Origin: Pantoea sp. Cy-639
GTDB taxonomy: Bacteria; Pseudomonadota; Gammaproteobacteria; Pseudomonadales; Pseudomonadaceae
Length of the DNA stretch: 64,000 bases
Direction: 5' to 3'
Assembly (NCBI RefSeq): GCF_011752525.1
Contig: NZ_VWXI01000010.1
Location: 62,001-126,000, forward strand
Numbering within the stretch: position 1 is the first letter of the stretch; every line of letters starts with the position of its first letter. A program made the translations under genes and the position numbers. Below are positions 18,241 through 26,750 of this stretch, one piece after another. The notes beneath the pieces were generated by a model, which saw only the letters and a program-made list of their open reading frames with translations, had not been told where the DNA came from and made no database searches.

Positions 18241-19242
18241 TCAGTGGCCGCGGCCCAGGGCCGCCAGCGGCTGCGGTGCGTACAGCGCGCTCTGGAACTC
18301 TGGCACGTATTCGTACTTGAGCATTCGCCCCAGGTCCAGTGTGCGGATATAGCTCGACAGGCTGCCATCACCGAGCACCAGTTCGGCGCTGCGCGGGCTC
18401 AGGCTCACGGCGTGTCGGCTCTGGCGCGAGGTGGCATGGCCGTAGGTCGGCTGGCCGTGGACGTCGAGGTTGGTGAAACTGTTGTTCACCAGCTCGACCG
18501 CGCCGGACAGCCTGTCGAGCTTGCGCCCCTTGAACACCAGGTCGAGCTTGCCGGTCTGGCTGTCGCCGATGCTGTACGCCACGCTGTCGGCGTCCTCGTG
18601 ACGGTCGATGCGGGTCAGCCATTTCGGCAGGTTGTAGCCCACCACGCCACGGACCCGGGCCAGTTCGGTGTTCACCGGCAGCTTGAGCACATAACCCCAG
18701 AAATCCTTCGACAACGCCTGACCAACCAGGGTGAGCGGTCCCAGGCTGGTCTGGCCCGGCCTGCCGGTGATGATCGACAGGGCGACCTCGTTGTAGCTGT
18801 CGTTGTCGCAGTAGTCATAGGTGTAGGCCGTGAACGCCACCAGGCCACGGCCCGGCCAGACCTGCAACGGCTGCACCTGGGCCAGCACCTCGGTCGGCAT
18901 CAGCGCCTTGAGCCGCTTGAGATCGGCGGTGTGGACCACCGTCATGCGGCTGTTGCGGTAGTAGAAATTCGGTGAGTGCGAGGCGAAGCCGATATCGACC
19001 TGGGTCTTTTCCAGGCTCTCGAACCAGCTCAGGTCCAGGTCGGGGGACTCGGCTGCGATCACCGCCAGCGGTGGGTTGGAGCGATAGCGGTCGTACAGGC
19101 CACCCGTGATCACCGGCACCGGATGACCGGCGATGTCGATCAGCGTGGTATCGGCGTGGGCGGGGATGCCGTTGGCGGCGATGGGGCCAGGTTTCACGTT
19201 ACGGTTCTCCAGGGCATGCTTGACGATGAGCGGGAAAGTCAC
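18241..19242 (-). CDS. Acetoacetate decarboxylase-family protein
   Basis: 333 residues from a GTG at 19242 with a GGGG-rich ribosome site; no ATG is available in frame. The fold-level match is to the acetoacetate decarboxylase (ADC) superfamily, seen in the WPGRGLVAFTAYTYDYCDNDSYNEVALSIITG block and the following beta-rich GYNLPKWLTRID region. Length exceeds classic ADC (~245), so it may act on another beta-keto or related acid. The Schiff-base lysine cannot be assigned by eye. It stands alone, convergent with the MerR gene. Confidence 0.65.
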   Translation of the reverse strand: MTFPLIVKHALENRNVKPGPIAANGIPAHADTTLIDIAGHPVPVITGGLYDRYRSNPPLAVIAAESPDLDLSWFESLEKTQVDIGFASHSPNFYYRNSRMTVVHTADLKRLKALMPTEVLAQVQPLQVWPGRGLVAFTAYTYDYCDNDSYNEVALSIITGRPGQTSLGPLTLVGQALSKDFWGYVLKLPVNTELARVRGVVGYNLPKWLTRIDRHEDADSVAYSIGDSQTGKLDLVFKGRKLDRLSGAVELVNNSFTNLDVHGQPTYGHATSRQSRHAVSLSPRSAELVLGDGSLSSYIRTLDLGRMLKYEYVPEFQSALYAPQPLAALGRGH

Positions 19243-19355
19243 TGCCCCATCACCCTAACGTTGAAGCCGGCTTGAGAGTCAATGGGGCCGTGGCAATCAC
19301 GCCCGGCAGCGGCCAGGAGGTGTGATAATGGGCGCGTCATCACCAAGGGGCCAGC

Positions 19356-19769
19356 ATGCTGACCATCTCCAACAACGTGCATCTGCCGGATGCCGAAATC
19401 GAGCTCACCTACATCCGCGCCCAGGGTGCAGGCGGGCAGAACGTCAACAAGGTGTCCAGCGCCGTGCACCTGCGCTTCGACATTCCTGCCTCGTCGCTGC
19501 CGGCGTTCTACAAGGCGCGGCTGCTGGCGCTGCGTGACAGTCGCATCACCGCTGACGGGGTGCTGATCATCAAGGCCCAGCAATACCGTACCCAGGAACA
19601 GAACCGCGCCGATGCCCTGGCGCGCCTGGTCGAACTGATCCTGGGCGCCACCAAGGTCGAGAAGAAGCGTCGTCCGACCAAGCCGACCCTGGGCTCGAAG
19701 ACCCGCCGCCTGGAGTCGAAAGCCAGGCGCGGCACGGTCAAGGCCGGGCGAGGCAAGGTCGATTTCTAG
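19356..19769 (+). CDS. arfB: ArfB (YaeJ), alternative ribosome-rescue peptidyl-tRNA hydrolase
   Basis: 137 residues. The release-factor GGQ loop is intact in [22 protein letters not shown] (residues ~21-42), and the C-terminus is a basic tail ([22 protein letters not shown]) that enters the empty mRNA channel of stalled ribosomes. Length matches ArfB and not RF1/RF2. ATG at 19356. It is a single gene with no operon partner. Confidence 0.95.
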   Translation: MLTISNNVHLPDAEIELTYIRAQGAGGQNVNKVSSAVHLRFDIPASSLPAFYKARLLALRDSRITADGVLIIKAQQYRTQEQNRADALARLVELILGATKVEKKRRPTKPTLGSKTRRLESKARRGTVKAGRGKVDF

Positions 19770-20007
19770 GGTTTGTACGAAAGCCTGGTCATTCATCGTT
19801 GTGGGAGCAGCGCGACTTGCCCCGCGACCTGCCGTGGAGGCCCGCCGCCGATCGATCAAGGCGCACCTCCATAGCATTCGCATATAAGCAGCGGGATTGA
19901 AATTACCAATTGCACTGATGAGCAGGATCAATTTAGCGATCGGCCGCGGGCTCCTTACCCTTTCCAGGCGCATCAAGACGCCTGTATAGAGCCTTTAGGA
20001 GTACCCC

Positions 20008-21546
20008 ATGACCCCGTTCAAACTGTTCCAGCCCGGTCGCCTGCTGGTGGCCACGACCCTGGCCGCCAGCCTGCTGTCGCTGTCGGTGCAGGCCGCCACC
20101 CTGACCCGCGACAACGGCGCCCCGGTGGGCGACAACCAGAACTCGCAGACCGCCGGGGCCAACGGCTCGGTGCTGCTGCAGGACGCCCAGCTGCTGCAGA
20201 AGCTGCAGCGCTTCGACCGCGAACGCATCCCCGAGCGTGTGGTCCACGCCCGCGGTACTGGCGCCCACGGCCAGTTCACCGCCAGCGCCGACATCAGCGA
20301 GCTGAGCATGGCCAAGGTGTTCCGCCCAGGCGAGAAGACCCCGGTGTTCGTGCGTTTCTCCGCCGTGGTGCACGGCAACCACTCGCCGGAAACCCTGCGT
20401 GACCCACGCGGCTTCGCCACCAAGTTCTACACCGCCGATGGCAACTGGGACCTGGTCGGCAACAACTTCCCGACCTTCTTCATTCGCGACGCGATCAAGT
20501 TCCCGGACATGGTCCACGCCTTCAAGCCTGACCCGCGCAACAATCTCGACGACGACGCGCGGCGCTTCGACTTCTTCTCCCATGTGCCGGAAGCGACCCG
20601 CACCCTGACCCTGCTGTATTCCAACGAGGGTACGCCGGCCAGCTACCGCGAAATGGACGGCAACAGCGTGCACGCCTACAAGCTGGTCAACGCCAAGGGC
20701 CAAGTGCACTACGTGAAGTTCCACTGGAAGAGCCTGCAAGGGCAGAAGAACCTCGACCCGAAACAGGTCGCTCAGGTCCAGGGTCGGGACTACAGCCACA
20801 TGACCCACGACCTGGTCAGTGCGATCAACAAAGGCAACTTCCCGAAGTGGGACCTGTACATCCAGGTGCTCGAGCCTGAAGCGCTGGCCAAGTTCGACTT
20901 CGACCCGCTGGATGCCACCAAGATCTGGCCGGACGTGCCCGAGCGCAAGATCGGCCAGATGGTGCTCGACCGCAACGTCGACAACTTCTTCCAGGAGACC
21001 GAGCAGGTCGCCATGGCCCCGTCGAACCTGGTGCCAGGCATCGAGCCTTCCGAGGACCGCTTGCTGCAAGGCCGCCTGTTCGCCTACGCCGATACCCAGA
21101 TGTACCGGGTGGGCGCCAACGGCCTGAGCCTGCCGGTCAACCGTCCACGCGCCACGGTCAACACCATCAACCAGGACGGCCTGGGCAACCACGGCCACAG
21201 CGACAGTGGCGTGAACTACCAGCCGAGTCGCCTGCAACCGCGTGAAGAGCAGGCCAGCGCGCGCTATGTGCAGACCCCGCTGAGCGGCACCACCCAGCAG
21301 GCGAAGATCCAGCGCGAGCAGAACTTCAAGCAGACCGGCGAGCTGTTCCGCAGCTACGCCAAGAAGGATCAGACCGACCTGATCAACAGCCTCGGCGAGG
21401 CCCTGGCGATCACTGACGAAGAGAGCCGCTACATCATGCTGTCGTTCTTCTACAAGGCCGACGCCGATTACGGCACCGGGCTGGCCAAGGTGGCCAAGGC
21501 CGACCTCAAGCGGGTCCAGCAACTGGCAGCCAAGCTGCAGGACTGA
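20008..21546 (+). CDS. katB: Catalase KatB, exported monofunctional haem catalase
   Basis: 512 residues. The N-terminus has a Sec signal (basic start, hydrophobic core to about residue 28, then VQAA cleavage region). Catalase blocks include ERVVHARGTGAHGQF with the catalytic His, VRFSAVVHGNHSPET, FPTFFIRDAIKFPD, and RLFAYADTQMYRVG with the haem-ligand Tyr. It removes hydrogen peroxide, here in the periplasm. The partner ankB lies 53 bp downstream after a hairpin, as in P. aeruginosa katB-ankB, where both are peroxide-induced. Confidence 0.95.
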   Translation: MTPFKLFQPGRLLVATTLAASLLSLSVQAATLTRDNGAPVGDNQNSQTAGANGSVLLQDAQLLQKLQRFDRERIPERVVHARGTGAHGQFTASADISELSMAKVFRPGEKTPVFVRFSAVVHGNHSPETLRDPRGFATKFYTADGNWDLVGNNFPTFFIRDAIKFPDMVHAFKPDPRNNLDDDARRFDFFSHVPEATRTLTLLYSNEGTPASYREMDGNSVHAYKLVNAKGQVHYVKFHWKSLQGQKNLDPKQVAQVQGRDYSHMTHDLVSAINKGNFPKWDLYIQVLEPEALAKFDFDPLDATKIWPDVPERKIGQMVLDRNVDNFFQETEQVAMAPSNLVPGIEPSEDRLLQGRLFAYADTQMYRVGANGLSLPVNRPRATVNTINQDGLGNHGHSDSGVNYQPSRLQPREEQASARYVQTPLSGTTQQAKIQREQNFKQTGELFRSYAKKDQTDLINSLGEALAITDEESRYIMLSFFYKADADYGTGLAKVAKADLKRVQQLAAKLQD

Positions 21547-21556
21547 TGCGTCGATG

Positions 21557-21581
21557 GGCGGGCCTCTGGGCCCGCCTTTTT
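21557..21581 (+). terminator. Intrinsic terminator/attenuator between katB and ankB
   Basis: GGCGGGCC (21557-21564) pairs with GGCCCGCC (21569-21576) around TCTG, followed by five T residues. It lies between the katB stop and the ankB start, so it probably reduces read-through into ankB. Confidence 0.75.
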
Positions 21582-21599
21582 CTTGCGAAGGAGAACCCC

Positions 21600-22154
21600 A
21601 TGGCAAGATGGATGACAGCGCTCGCGCTCAGCCTGCTGGCCGTCACGGCCCAGGCCGAGGTTCAGCCGCAAGGGCAGGGCGGTGATACCGCGCAACGCCT
21701 GCGCGAGTACTTTCTCGATGCCGCGCGCCGCGGCGACCAGCCGATGCTTGGCGAATTCATCCAGGCCGGCTACGACCTGAACGTGCATGACGAAAAAGGC
21801 TACACCGGGTTGATCCTTGCCGCCTATCACGGCCAGCGCGGGGCGGTGGAGCAGTTGCTGGCCGCGGGCGCCGATCCTTGTGCGCAGGACCTGCGTGGCA
21901 ACACTGCCCTGATGGGGGCGATCTTCAAGGGCGAGGTGCGTATCGCCCGACGCCTGCTCGACGCCAGTTGCAACCCGGATCAACGCAATGCCAACGGCCA
22001 GACGGCGGCAATGTACGCCGCGCTGTTCCAGCGCCGGGAACTGCTCGACGCCCTGGCCGCCCGCGGCGCCGACCTGCAGGCCAGCGATGCCCTGGGCAAC
22101 AGCGTACTGAGCTTGCGCAAGGGCGAGATCAATGGTGTGCCGGCGACACCTTGA
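21600..22154 (+). CDS. ankB: AnkB, ankyrin-repeat periplasmic protein partner of catalase
   Basis: 184 residues from the ATG at 21600, with GAAGGAGA upstream. A signal peptide (MARWMTALALSLLAVTAQAE) covers about 20 residues, then four ankyrin repeats follow (VHDEKGYTGLILAAYHG, QDLRGNTALMGAIFKG, RNANGQTAAMYAALFQ and neighbours). In P. aeruginosa AnkB is needed for full KatB activity in the periplasm. The longer frame from 21546 overlaps the katB stop and terminator and is rejected. Confidence 0.9.
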   Translation: MARWMTALALSLLAVTAQAEVQPQGQGGDTAQRLREYFLDAARRGDQPMLGEFIQAGYDLNVHDEKGYTGLILAAYHGQRGAVEQLLAAGADPCAQDLRGNTALMGAIFKGEVRIARRLLDASCNPDQRNANGQTAAMYAALFQRRELLDALAARGADLQASDALGNSVLSLRKGEINGVPATP

Positions 22155-22231
22155 CCGGGTCCTCAGGCCTGATGATTGCTCTTGCGTGTCTTGAAATTGC
22201 CTGCCGGCAACGGCAGAATTCGCGCGTATTA

Positions 22232-22247
22232 CGTGGTACATACCACG
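22232..22247. promoter_or_regulatory. Palindromic operator upstream of the KfrA-like gene
   Basis: CGTGGTA (22232-22238) and TACCACG (22241-22247) form a perfect 7-bp dyad with a 2-bp centre, 22 bp before the start codon at 22270. KfrA-type proteins repress their own promoter, so this is a likely autoregulatory site. Confidence 0.55.
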
Positions 22248-22269
22248 ATATCAATCTACAGGAGCGAAC

Positions 22270-23142
22270 ATGTCCCGGGGCGGAATCGACAGGGCTGCGG
22301 TGCAGCAGGCGCGGCAGATGCTGATGGCCCGTGGGTTGTATCCCAGTATCGATGCAGTACGTATCGAGCTGGGTAACACCGGCTCGAAGACCACCATCCA
22401 TCGCTACCTGAAGGAGCTGGATCGCCAGCCGCTTTCGCAGCAGGGCACGGCCAGCCTCAGCGAGCCGCTGGAGCGTCTGGTGGAGCAATTGGCGAACCAG
22501 TTGCGCGAGGAAGGGCAGGCCAGGATCGATGAGGCCGAAGCCGCTTTCGAACGCCAGCGAGAACAGTTGCAGGAACAACTGCAGCGGACCCGCCAGTCCC
22601 TGGAGATGGCGCAGCGTCACAGCGAGCGGCAGGCCGACGCCTTGCAGGTCGAGACCGACAAGCTCGTCGCCACCCAGGCTGCGCTCCACGCGGAGCAGTT
22701 GCGCAGCGCCAGCCTGAGTCAAGCGCTAGGCGAGCTGCAGGTGCGCCTGGCCGACAAGGACGAGCAGATCCGTTCGCTGGAGGACAAACACCGCGATGCC
22801 CGGGCCACGCTGGAGCAGGATCGGGTCAGTCAGCGCGATCAGCGCGAGCAGGAGCAGCGCCGCCATGAAGTCCAGGTGCGTCAGTTGCAGGGGCAGTTGC
22901 AGACGCTGCAACTGGGCATGGGCGCGCGCCAGGAGGAGTTGACCCGCCTGCACCGCGACAACGAGCGCCTGCAGGTCGAGCAGCGCCAGGCCCAGGCCTT
23001 GCGCACACAGCTGGAACAACAGCTGGAGCAGCGCGACGCCCAGGTCCAGGGGCTGCGCGCCATCCTTGCCCAGGCCCAGGGCGCCAGCGAGGAGATGCGC
23101 CGGCAATTGCAGGCGCAGCGGGAGCGCCGCGACCCGGTCTAG
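22270..23142 (+). CDS. KfrA-like DNA-binding coiled-coil protein
   Basis: 290 residues. The N-terminal ~55 residues form the KfrA-type HTH domain (RQMLMARGLYPSIDAVRIELGNTGSKTTIHRYLKEL). The remaining 230 are an almost unbroken Gln/Glu/Arg-rich coiled coil without Pro, like plasmid KfrA, which contributes to partition and autoregulates. Here the gene is chromosomal-looking, stands alone, and no parAB or replication gene is near. ATG 22270 is preceded by CAGGAGCG. Confidence 0.88.
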   Translation: MSRGGIDRAAVQQARQMLMARGLYPSIDAVRIELGNTGSKTTIHRYLKELDRQPLSQQGTASLSEPLERLVEQLANQLREEGQARIDEAEAAFERQREQLQEQLQRTRQSLEMAQRHSERQADALQVETDKLVATQAALHAEQLRSASLSQALGELQVRLADKDEQIRSLEDKHRDARATLEQDRVSQRDQREQEQRRHEVQVRQLQGQLQTLQLGMGARQEELTRLHRDNERLQVEQRQAQALRTQLEQQLEQRDAQVQGLRAILAQAQGASEEMRRQLQAQRERRDPV

Positions 23143-23162
23143 ATCGCGGTAGCGCAGGAGGC

Positions 23163-23720
23163 TCAGGCTGGGGTCTGGGCGCCTTGCAGGAACAGCTGCT
23201 CCAGGGCCTGGGCAGTGTTGGCGCTGGCCGCCCGGCCGCGTCGTTCGGCATCGACCATGCCATAGACCATGGTGATGAACATTTCGGTGAACACGGCTGC
23301 ACTGATGTCGATGCGCAGTACGCCGAGCTGCTGGGCGCGCAGGAAGAATGCATCCATGGCCTGGGTGTAGGCCAGCCAGCGGCGGTCCTCGCTGTCGCCG
23401 AGCAAGGTATCGGGGCGGTACTGGAACATCAGGAACACCAGCATTTCACGGTGCTTGAGGTGTTCGGCGATGAGGTGGCGAATACCCACCAGCGGTTCGG
23501 CGCGATCCAGGTCGGCTTCGTGGATGACCAGGTTGAGCACTTGCTCGCCGTGGTCTTCGAGCAGGGCGACCAGGTTTTCGCGGGTGCCGCAGAAGCGGTG
23601 CAGGGTGGCCTTGCTGACACCGGCGGTTTCCGCCAGCTCCTTGAGGGTGGCGCGGGGCTGGACGACGATGGCGTGGGCGAGCGCCTTGAGCAGGCGTTCT
23701 TCTTGGAGGGATCTGCGCAT
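23163..23720 (-). CDS. TetR-family transcriptional regulator
   Basis: 185 residues from the ATG at 23720. The HTH (ATLKELAETAGVSKATLHRFCGTRENLVALL) is at residues ~25-58, followed by an all-helical effector domain. A longer frame to 23933 would read through a tandem repeat and is rejected. Its promoter region holds CATATGAG (23794-23801) and CTCATATG (23812-23819), a probable operator. No target gene is divergent; the nearest leftward-pointing unit upstream is rlhA, itself beyond a REP-like repeat. Confidence 0.9.
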   Translation of the reverse strand: MRRSLQEERLLKALAHAIVVQPRATLKELAETAGVSKATLHRFCGTRENLVALLEDHGEQVLNLVIHEADLDRAEPLVGIRHLIAEHLKHREMLVFLMFQYRPDTLLGDSEDRRWLAYTQAMDAFFLRAQQLGVLRIDISAAVFTEMFITMVYGMVDAERRGRAASANTAQALEQLFLQGAQTPA

Positions 23721-23793
23721 GAATGGCCTCGAGTCGATGAGCGCTTGCCGGGTTGCTGGCAGGGCGCAATAAGACGAAAGAGCCGGACTATAA

Positions 23794-23819
23794 CATATGA
23801 GACATAAATAGCTCATATG
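23794..23819. promoter_or_regulatory. Inverted repeat upstream of the TetR gene
   Basis: CATATGAG and CTCATATG are perfect 8-bp inverted arms with a 10-bp AT-rich centre, 74 bp upstream of the TetR start. Both arms are also followed by GAGAC-like bases, giving a direct-repeat character. Probable autoregulatory operator. Confidence 0.5.
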
Positions 23820-23860
23820 AGACTTTTGTGTTGTTTTGCTTGCCGGGAGCGCTTTGCGCT

Positions 23861-23933
23861 CCATCGCTGGCTTCGCCAGCTCCCACAGCTCCCACAGCTC
23901 CCACAGCTCCCACAGCTCCCACAACCCCCACAA
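23861..23933. repeat. REP-like hairpin with expanded 9-bp tandem repeats
   Basis: A hairpin GCTGGC-TTC-GCCAGC (23865-23879) leads into six tandem 9-bp units from 23880: four exact CTCCCACAG, then CTCCCACAA and CCCCCACAA. The hairpin and first unit are part of a 28-bp stretch identical to 30681-30708, so the tandem array looks like an expansion of the tail of a dispersed REP element. It fills the 357-bp gap between the TetR and rlhA genes (23721-24077); nothing else is seen there apart from the TetR operator. Confidence 0.75.
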
Positions 23934-24077
23934 CCCCCCATGGCTCCCACAATCCCCACCGCTCTCAGGGACTCTACAAATCTCACCGGTTTCACAGGTC
24001 AGGAGATCCTGGGGCAGGGCGCTGACGAGGGCTGCCGCTCCCCCAGGCGCCTGATGGCCTGGGGAAGCGCAGACACC

Positions 24078-26078
24078 TTAGTGCGGCGCGCGGGGAATGG
24101 TCTTGAGCAGGTCTTCCGGGCTGATGTGGCCGACGACCTGGGCCACTGCGCTGCCTGGGGTCGGCAGGTCGATGATATGGCCCTTCATCTTGCCGATCAC
24201 ATGCATCTCGCACGGCTTGCAGTCGAACTTCAGGGTCAGTACCTCGTCGCCCTGGATCAGTTGCATCGGCGCGACCTTGGTGCGTACGCCGGTGACGCCC
24301 TTGGCCTGCTTGGGGCACAGGTTGAAGGAGAAGCGCAGGCAGTGCTTGGTGATCATCACCGGCACTTCGCCGTGTTCCTCGTGGGCCTCGTAGGCCGCGT
24401 CGATCAACTGCACGCCGTGGCGGTGGTAGAAGTCGCGGGCCTTCTGGTTGTAGACGTTGGCCAGGAACGACAGGTGCGACTCGGGATACACCGGTGGCGG
24501 GCTGGTCTCGGCCTTGCGCCCGCCACGCGGGTGCGCCTCGACCCGCGCCGTGGTCAGCGCCTCGATGGCTTCACGGCGCAGGGCCTTGAGCTGCGAGTTG
24601 GGGATGAAGAACGCCTCGGGCGCATCGAGGTCGATGGCGTTGGCGTGGTACATCGTGGTGCCCAGCTGGCCGAGCAGGTCGTGCAACTGCTCCAGCGCCT
24701 GCTGCGGCTTGTTCGCCGGACCGAACGGGCCGTCCAGGGCAACCTGGGCGCTGACGCCTTCCTCGCTGGTGACGGTCAGTGCCAGGCGCTGCTCGCGCAG
24801 CACCGCGTGCCATTCGACGCCGACGCGGCGCTCGGCGGACGTGCGCTGAAGGGCCTGCTGCCAGTTGTGGTCGAGGTTGCGCGACAGCGGATGGTTCGGC
24901 CGCAGCTTGTGCAATCCTTCAGGCATCTCGTTGGGCTCGACGCGATAGCGGTAGCGCTTCTGGCCGTCTTCCTCGGATTCGCTGCGCAGCTCGGCGATGT
25001 TGGCGCGAAAACCCACCACCTCGCGCTTGACCAGCACGTTGAGGCCGTCACCGTTGGTCAGTGGCACCTCGGTGAGCACCTGCAGGTCGCGCTTGCCGAC
25101 TTTTTCCACCACGCCCACCGGCAGGCCGGTGAAGGTCGGCGAGTCGAAGGCACCGATGTCGATCTTGCGGTCGCTGACGAAGTAGTCGGTGCTGCCGCGG
25201 TGGAAGGTCTTGTCCGGGTCGGGGACGAAGAAGTGCTCGGTGCGCCCGCTGGAGGCGCGCGCCAGTTCCGGGCGGTCCTCGAGGATCGCGTCGAGTTCCT
25301 TGCGGTAGTGGGCGGTGATGTTCTTCACGTAGCCCACGTCCTTGTAGCGGCCCTCGATCTTGAACGAGCGCACGCCGGCGTCCACCAGGTCGCGCAGGTT
25401 GGCGGTCTGGTTGTTGTCCTTCATCGACAAAAGGTGCTTCTCGAAGGCCACCACGCGGCCCTGGTCGTCCTTGAGCGTGTACGGCAGGCGGCAGGCCTGG
25501 GAGCAGTCGCCCCGGTTGGCGCTGCGGCCGGTCTGGGCGTGGGAGATGTTGCACTGGCCGGAGAAGGCCACGCACAACGCGCCGTGGATGAAGAACTCGA
25601 TGGCCGCGTCGGTCTCGGCGGCGATGGCGCGGATTTGCTGCAGGTTCAGCTCGCGGGCCAGCACCAGCTGGGAGAAGCCGGCCTGGTCGAGGAACTTGGC
25701 CCGTTCCAGGGTGCGGATGTCGGTCTGGGTGCTGGCATGCAGCTCGATCGGCGGGATGTCCAGCTCCATCACCCCCAGGTCCTGGACGATCAGCGCGTCG
25801 ACGCCGGCGTCGTACAGCTGGTGGATCAGCTGGCGCGCAGGTTCGAGCTCGTTGTCGTGGAGGATGGTGTTGATGGTGGTGAACACCCGGGCGTGGTAGC
25901 GGTGGGCGAATTCCACCAGCGCGGCGATATCACCGACCTCGTTGCAGGCATTGTGGCGCGCGCCGAAGCTCGGGCCGCCGATATAGATGGCGTCAGCGCC
26001 GTGCAGGATCGCCTCGCGGGCGATGCTCACGTCACGGGCAGGGCTGAGCAGTTCCAGGTGATGTTTTGGAAGGGACAT
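24078..26078 (-). CDS. rlhA: RlhA (YdcP), 23S rRNA C2501 hydroxylase of the peptidase U32 family
   Basis: 666 residues from the ATG at 26078, matching RlhA (~650) and much longer than TrhP/YegQ (~450). The N-terminal half is the U32 domain (LSPARDVSIAREAILHGADAIYIGG) with a Cys cluster in CVAFSGQCNISHAQ...GDCSQACRLPY, a probable Fe-S site, and the C-terminal half is the extra domain seen only in YdcP. The enzyme introduces 5-hydroxycytidine in 23S rRNA. The frame extended to 26234 crosses a REP hairpin and is not used. Confidence 0.9.
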   Translation of the reverse strand: MSLPKHHLELLSPARDVSIAREAILHGADAIYIGGPSFGARHNACNEVGDIAALVEFAHRYHARVFTTINTILHDNELEPARQLIHQLYDAGVDALIVQDLGVMELDIPPIELHASTQTDIRTLERAKFLDQAGFSQLVLARELNLQQIRAIAAETDAAIEFFIHGALCVAFSGQCNISHAQTGRSANRGDCSQACRLPYTLKDDQGRVVAFEKHLLSMKDNNQTANLRDLVDAGVRSFKIEGRYKDVGYVKNITAHYRKELDAILEDRPELARASSGRTEHFFVPDPDKTFHRGSTDYFVSDRKIDIGAFDSPTFTGLPVGVVEKVGKRDLQVLTEVPLTNGDGLNVLVKREVVGFRANIAELRSESEEDGQKRYRYRVEPNEMPEGLHKLRPNHPLSRNLDHNWQQALQRTSAERRVGVEWHAVLREQRLALTVTSEEGVSAQVALDGPFGPANKPQQALEQLHDLLGQLGTTMYHANAIDLDAPEAFFIPNSQLKALRREAIEALTTARVEAHPRGGRKAETSPPPVYPESHLSFLANVYNQKARDFYHRHGVQLIDAAYEAHEEHGEVPVMITKHCLRFSFNLCPKQAKGVTGVRTKVAPMQLIQGDEVLTLKFDCKPCEMHVIGKMKGHIIDLPTPGSAVAQVVGHISPEDLLKTIPRAPH

Positions 26079-26160
26079 GTCGTTATAGATTCGGGCTGTC
26101 ACGGTAAGGCGGGCATTGTAGCGGTGAAATGCGTCGGGGGCACGCACAGGGTGCCAGGTG

Positions 26161-26191
26161 GCGCCATCGCGGGCTTGCCCCGCGATGGCGC
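26161..26191. repeat. REP-like palindrome
   Basis: A perfect 12-bp stem (26161-26172 with 26180-26191) around a 7-base GCTTGCC loop lies between rlhA and the RidA gene. It is of the GC-rich 'gggcttgcccc' type common between Pseudomonas genes, and may also terminate the RidA transcript. Confidence 0.7.
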
Positions 26192-26199
26192 AGGCAGGT

Positions 26200-26580
26200 T
26201 CAGCCCTTGGCTGCCATCGCGGTGACTTCCACACGCATGCCTTCGAACGCCAGCGAGGCTACGCCCACCGCCGCGCGCACTGGCCAGGGTTGCTTGAAGA
26301 AGCGCTGGTACACCTCGTTGAACGCGGCGCGGTCGGCCATGTCGGTGAGGTAGATGGTCAGGTGCAGTACCCGGTCCATCGAGCTGCCGGCGCGCTCCAG
26401 GGCCACTTTCAGCGCCTGCAGGGTGCACTCGCACTGGCTGGTGATGTCGCCCAGGGCCAGGCTGCCGTCGGCGTGCACCGGGATCTGGGTGCTGACCAGG
26501 ATGCCGTTGTACTCGGCGACGTCGGAGGAGATCGAGTCGGCGTCCGGGTCGGGGGTGTAGATGATGTCGTTGTTTGCCAT
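26200..26580 (-). CDS. RidA-family protein (YjgF/UK114)
   Basis: 126 residues with the family block VEVTAMA at the C-terminus, an internal RAAVGVASLAFEGMRVE that holds the Arg binding the substrate carboxylate, and LTIYLTDMADRAAFNEVY. RidA-type proteins speed hydrolysis of reactive enamine/imine intermediates, but subfamily assignment is not possible by eye. Single gene, ATG 26580, divergent from trmK. Confidence 0.88.
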   Translation of the reverse strand: MANNDIIYTPDPDADSISSDVAEYNGILVSTQIPVHADGSLALGDITSQCECTLQALKVALERAGSSMDRVLHLTIYLTDMADRAAFNEVYQRFFKQPWPVRAAVGVASLAFEGMRVEVTAMAAKG

Positions 26581-26750
26581 GGGATTTCGCCTTGCAACGG
26601 AGGGAAAGCGGCAAGCCTACGCGAGCGGCCGGGGCAGGTCGAGGCAGGCGGCGGTCGCGGGCATTTGAAATGCGCGGCGCGGGCCGGCAGAATCGCGCCC
26701 CCGACCCGGCCGCAGGCGCCGGGCCCAGGTTGCGAGTGAAGAGGCAGCAG

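Noticed and set aside
23880..23933. CRISPR array
   Set aside because: Units are 9 bp with no spacers; it is a simple tandem repeat next to a REP hairpin and no cas gene is near.
23817..26225. 802-residue plus-strand frame over rlhA
   Set aside because: Runs opposite to the conserved RlhA frame, starts in a tandem repeat and has no recognisable domain.
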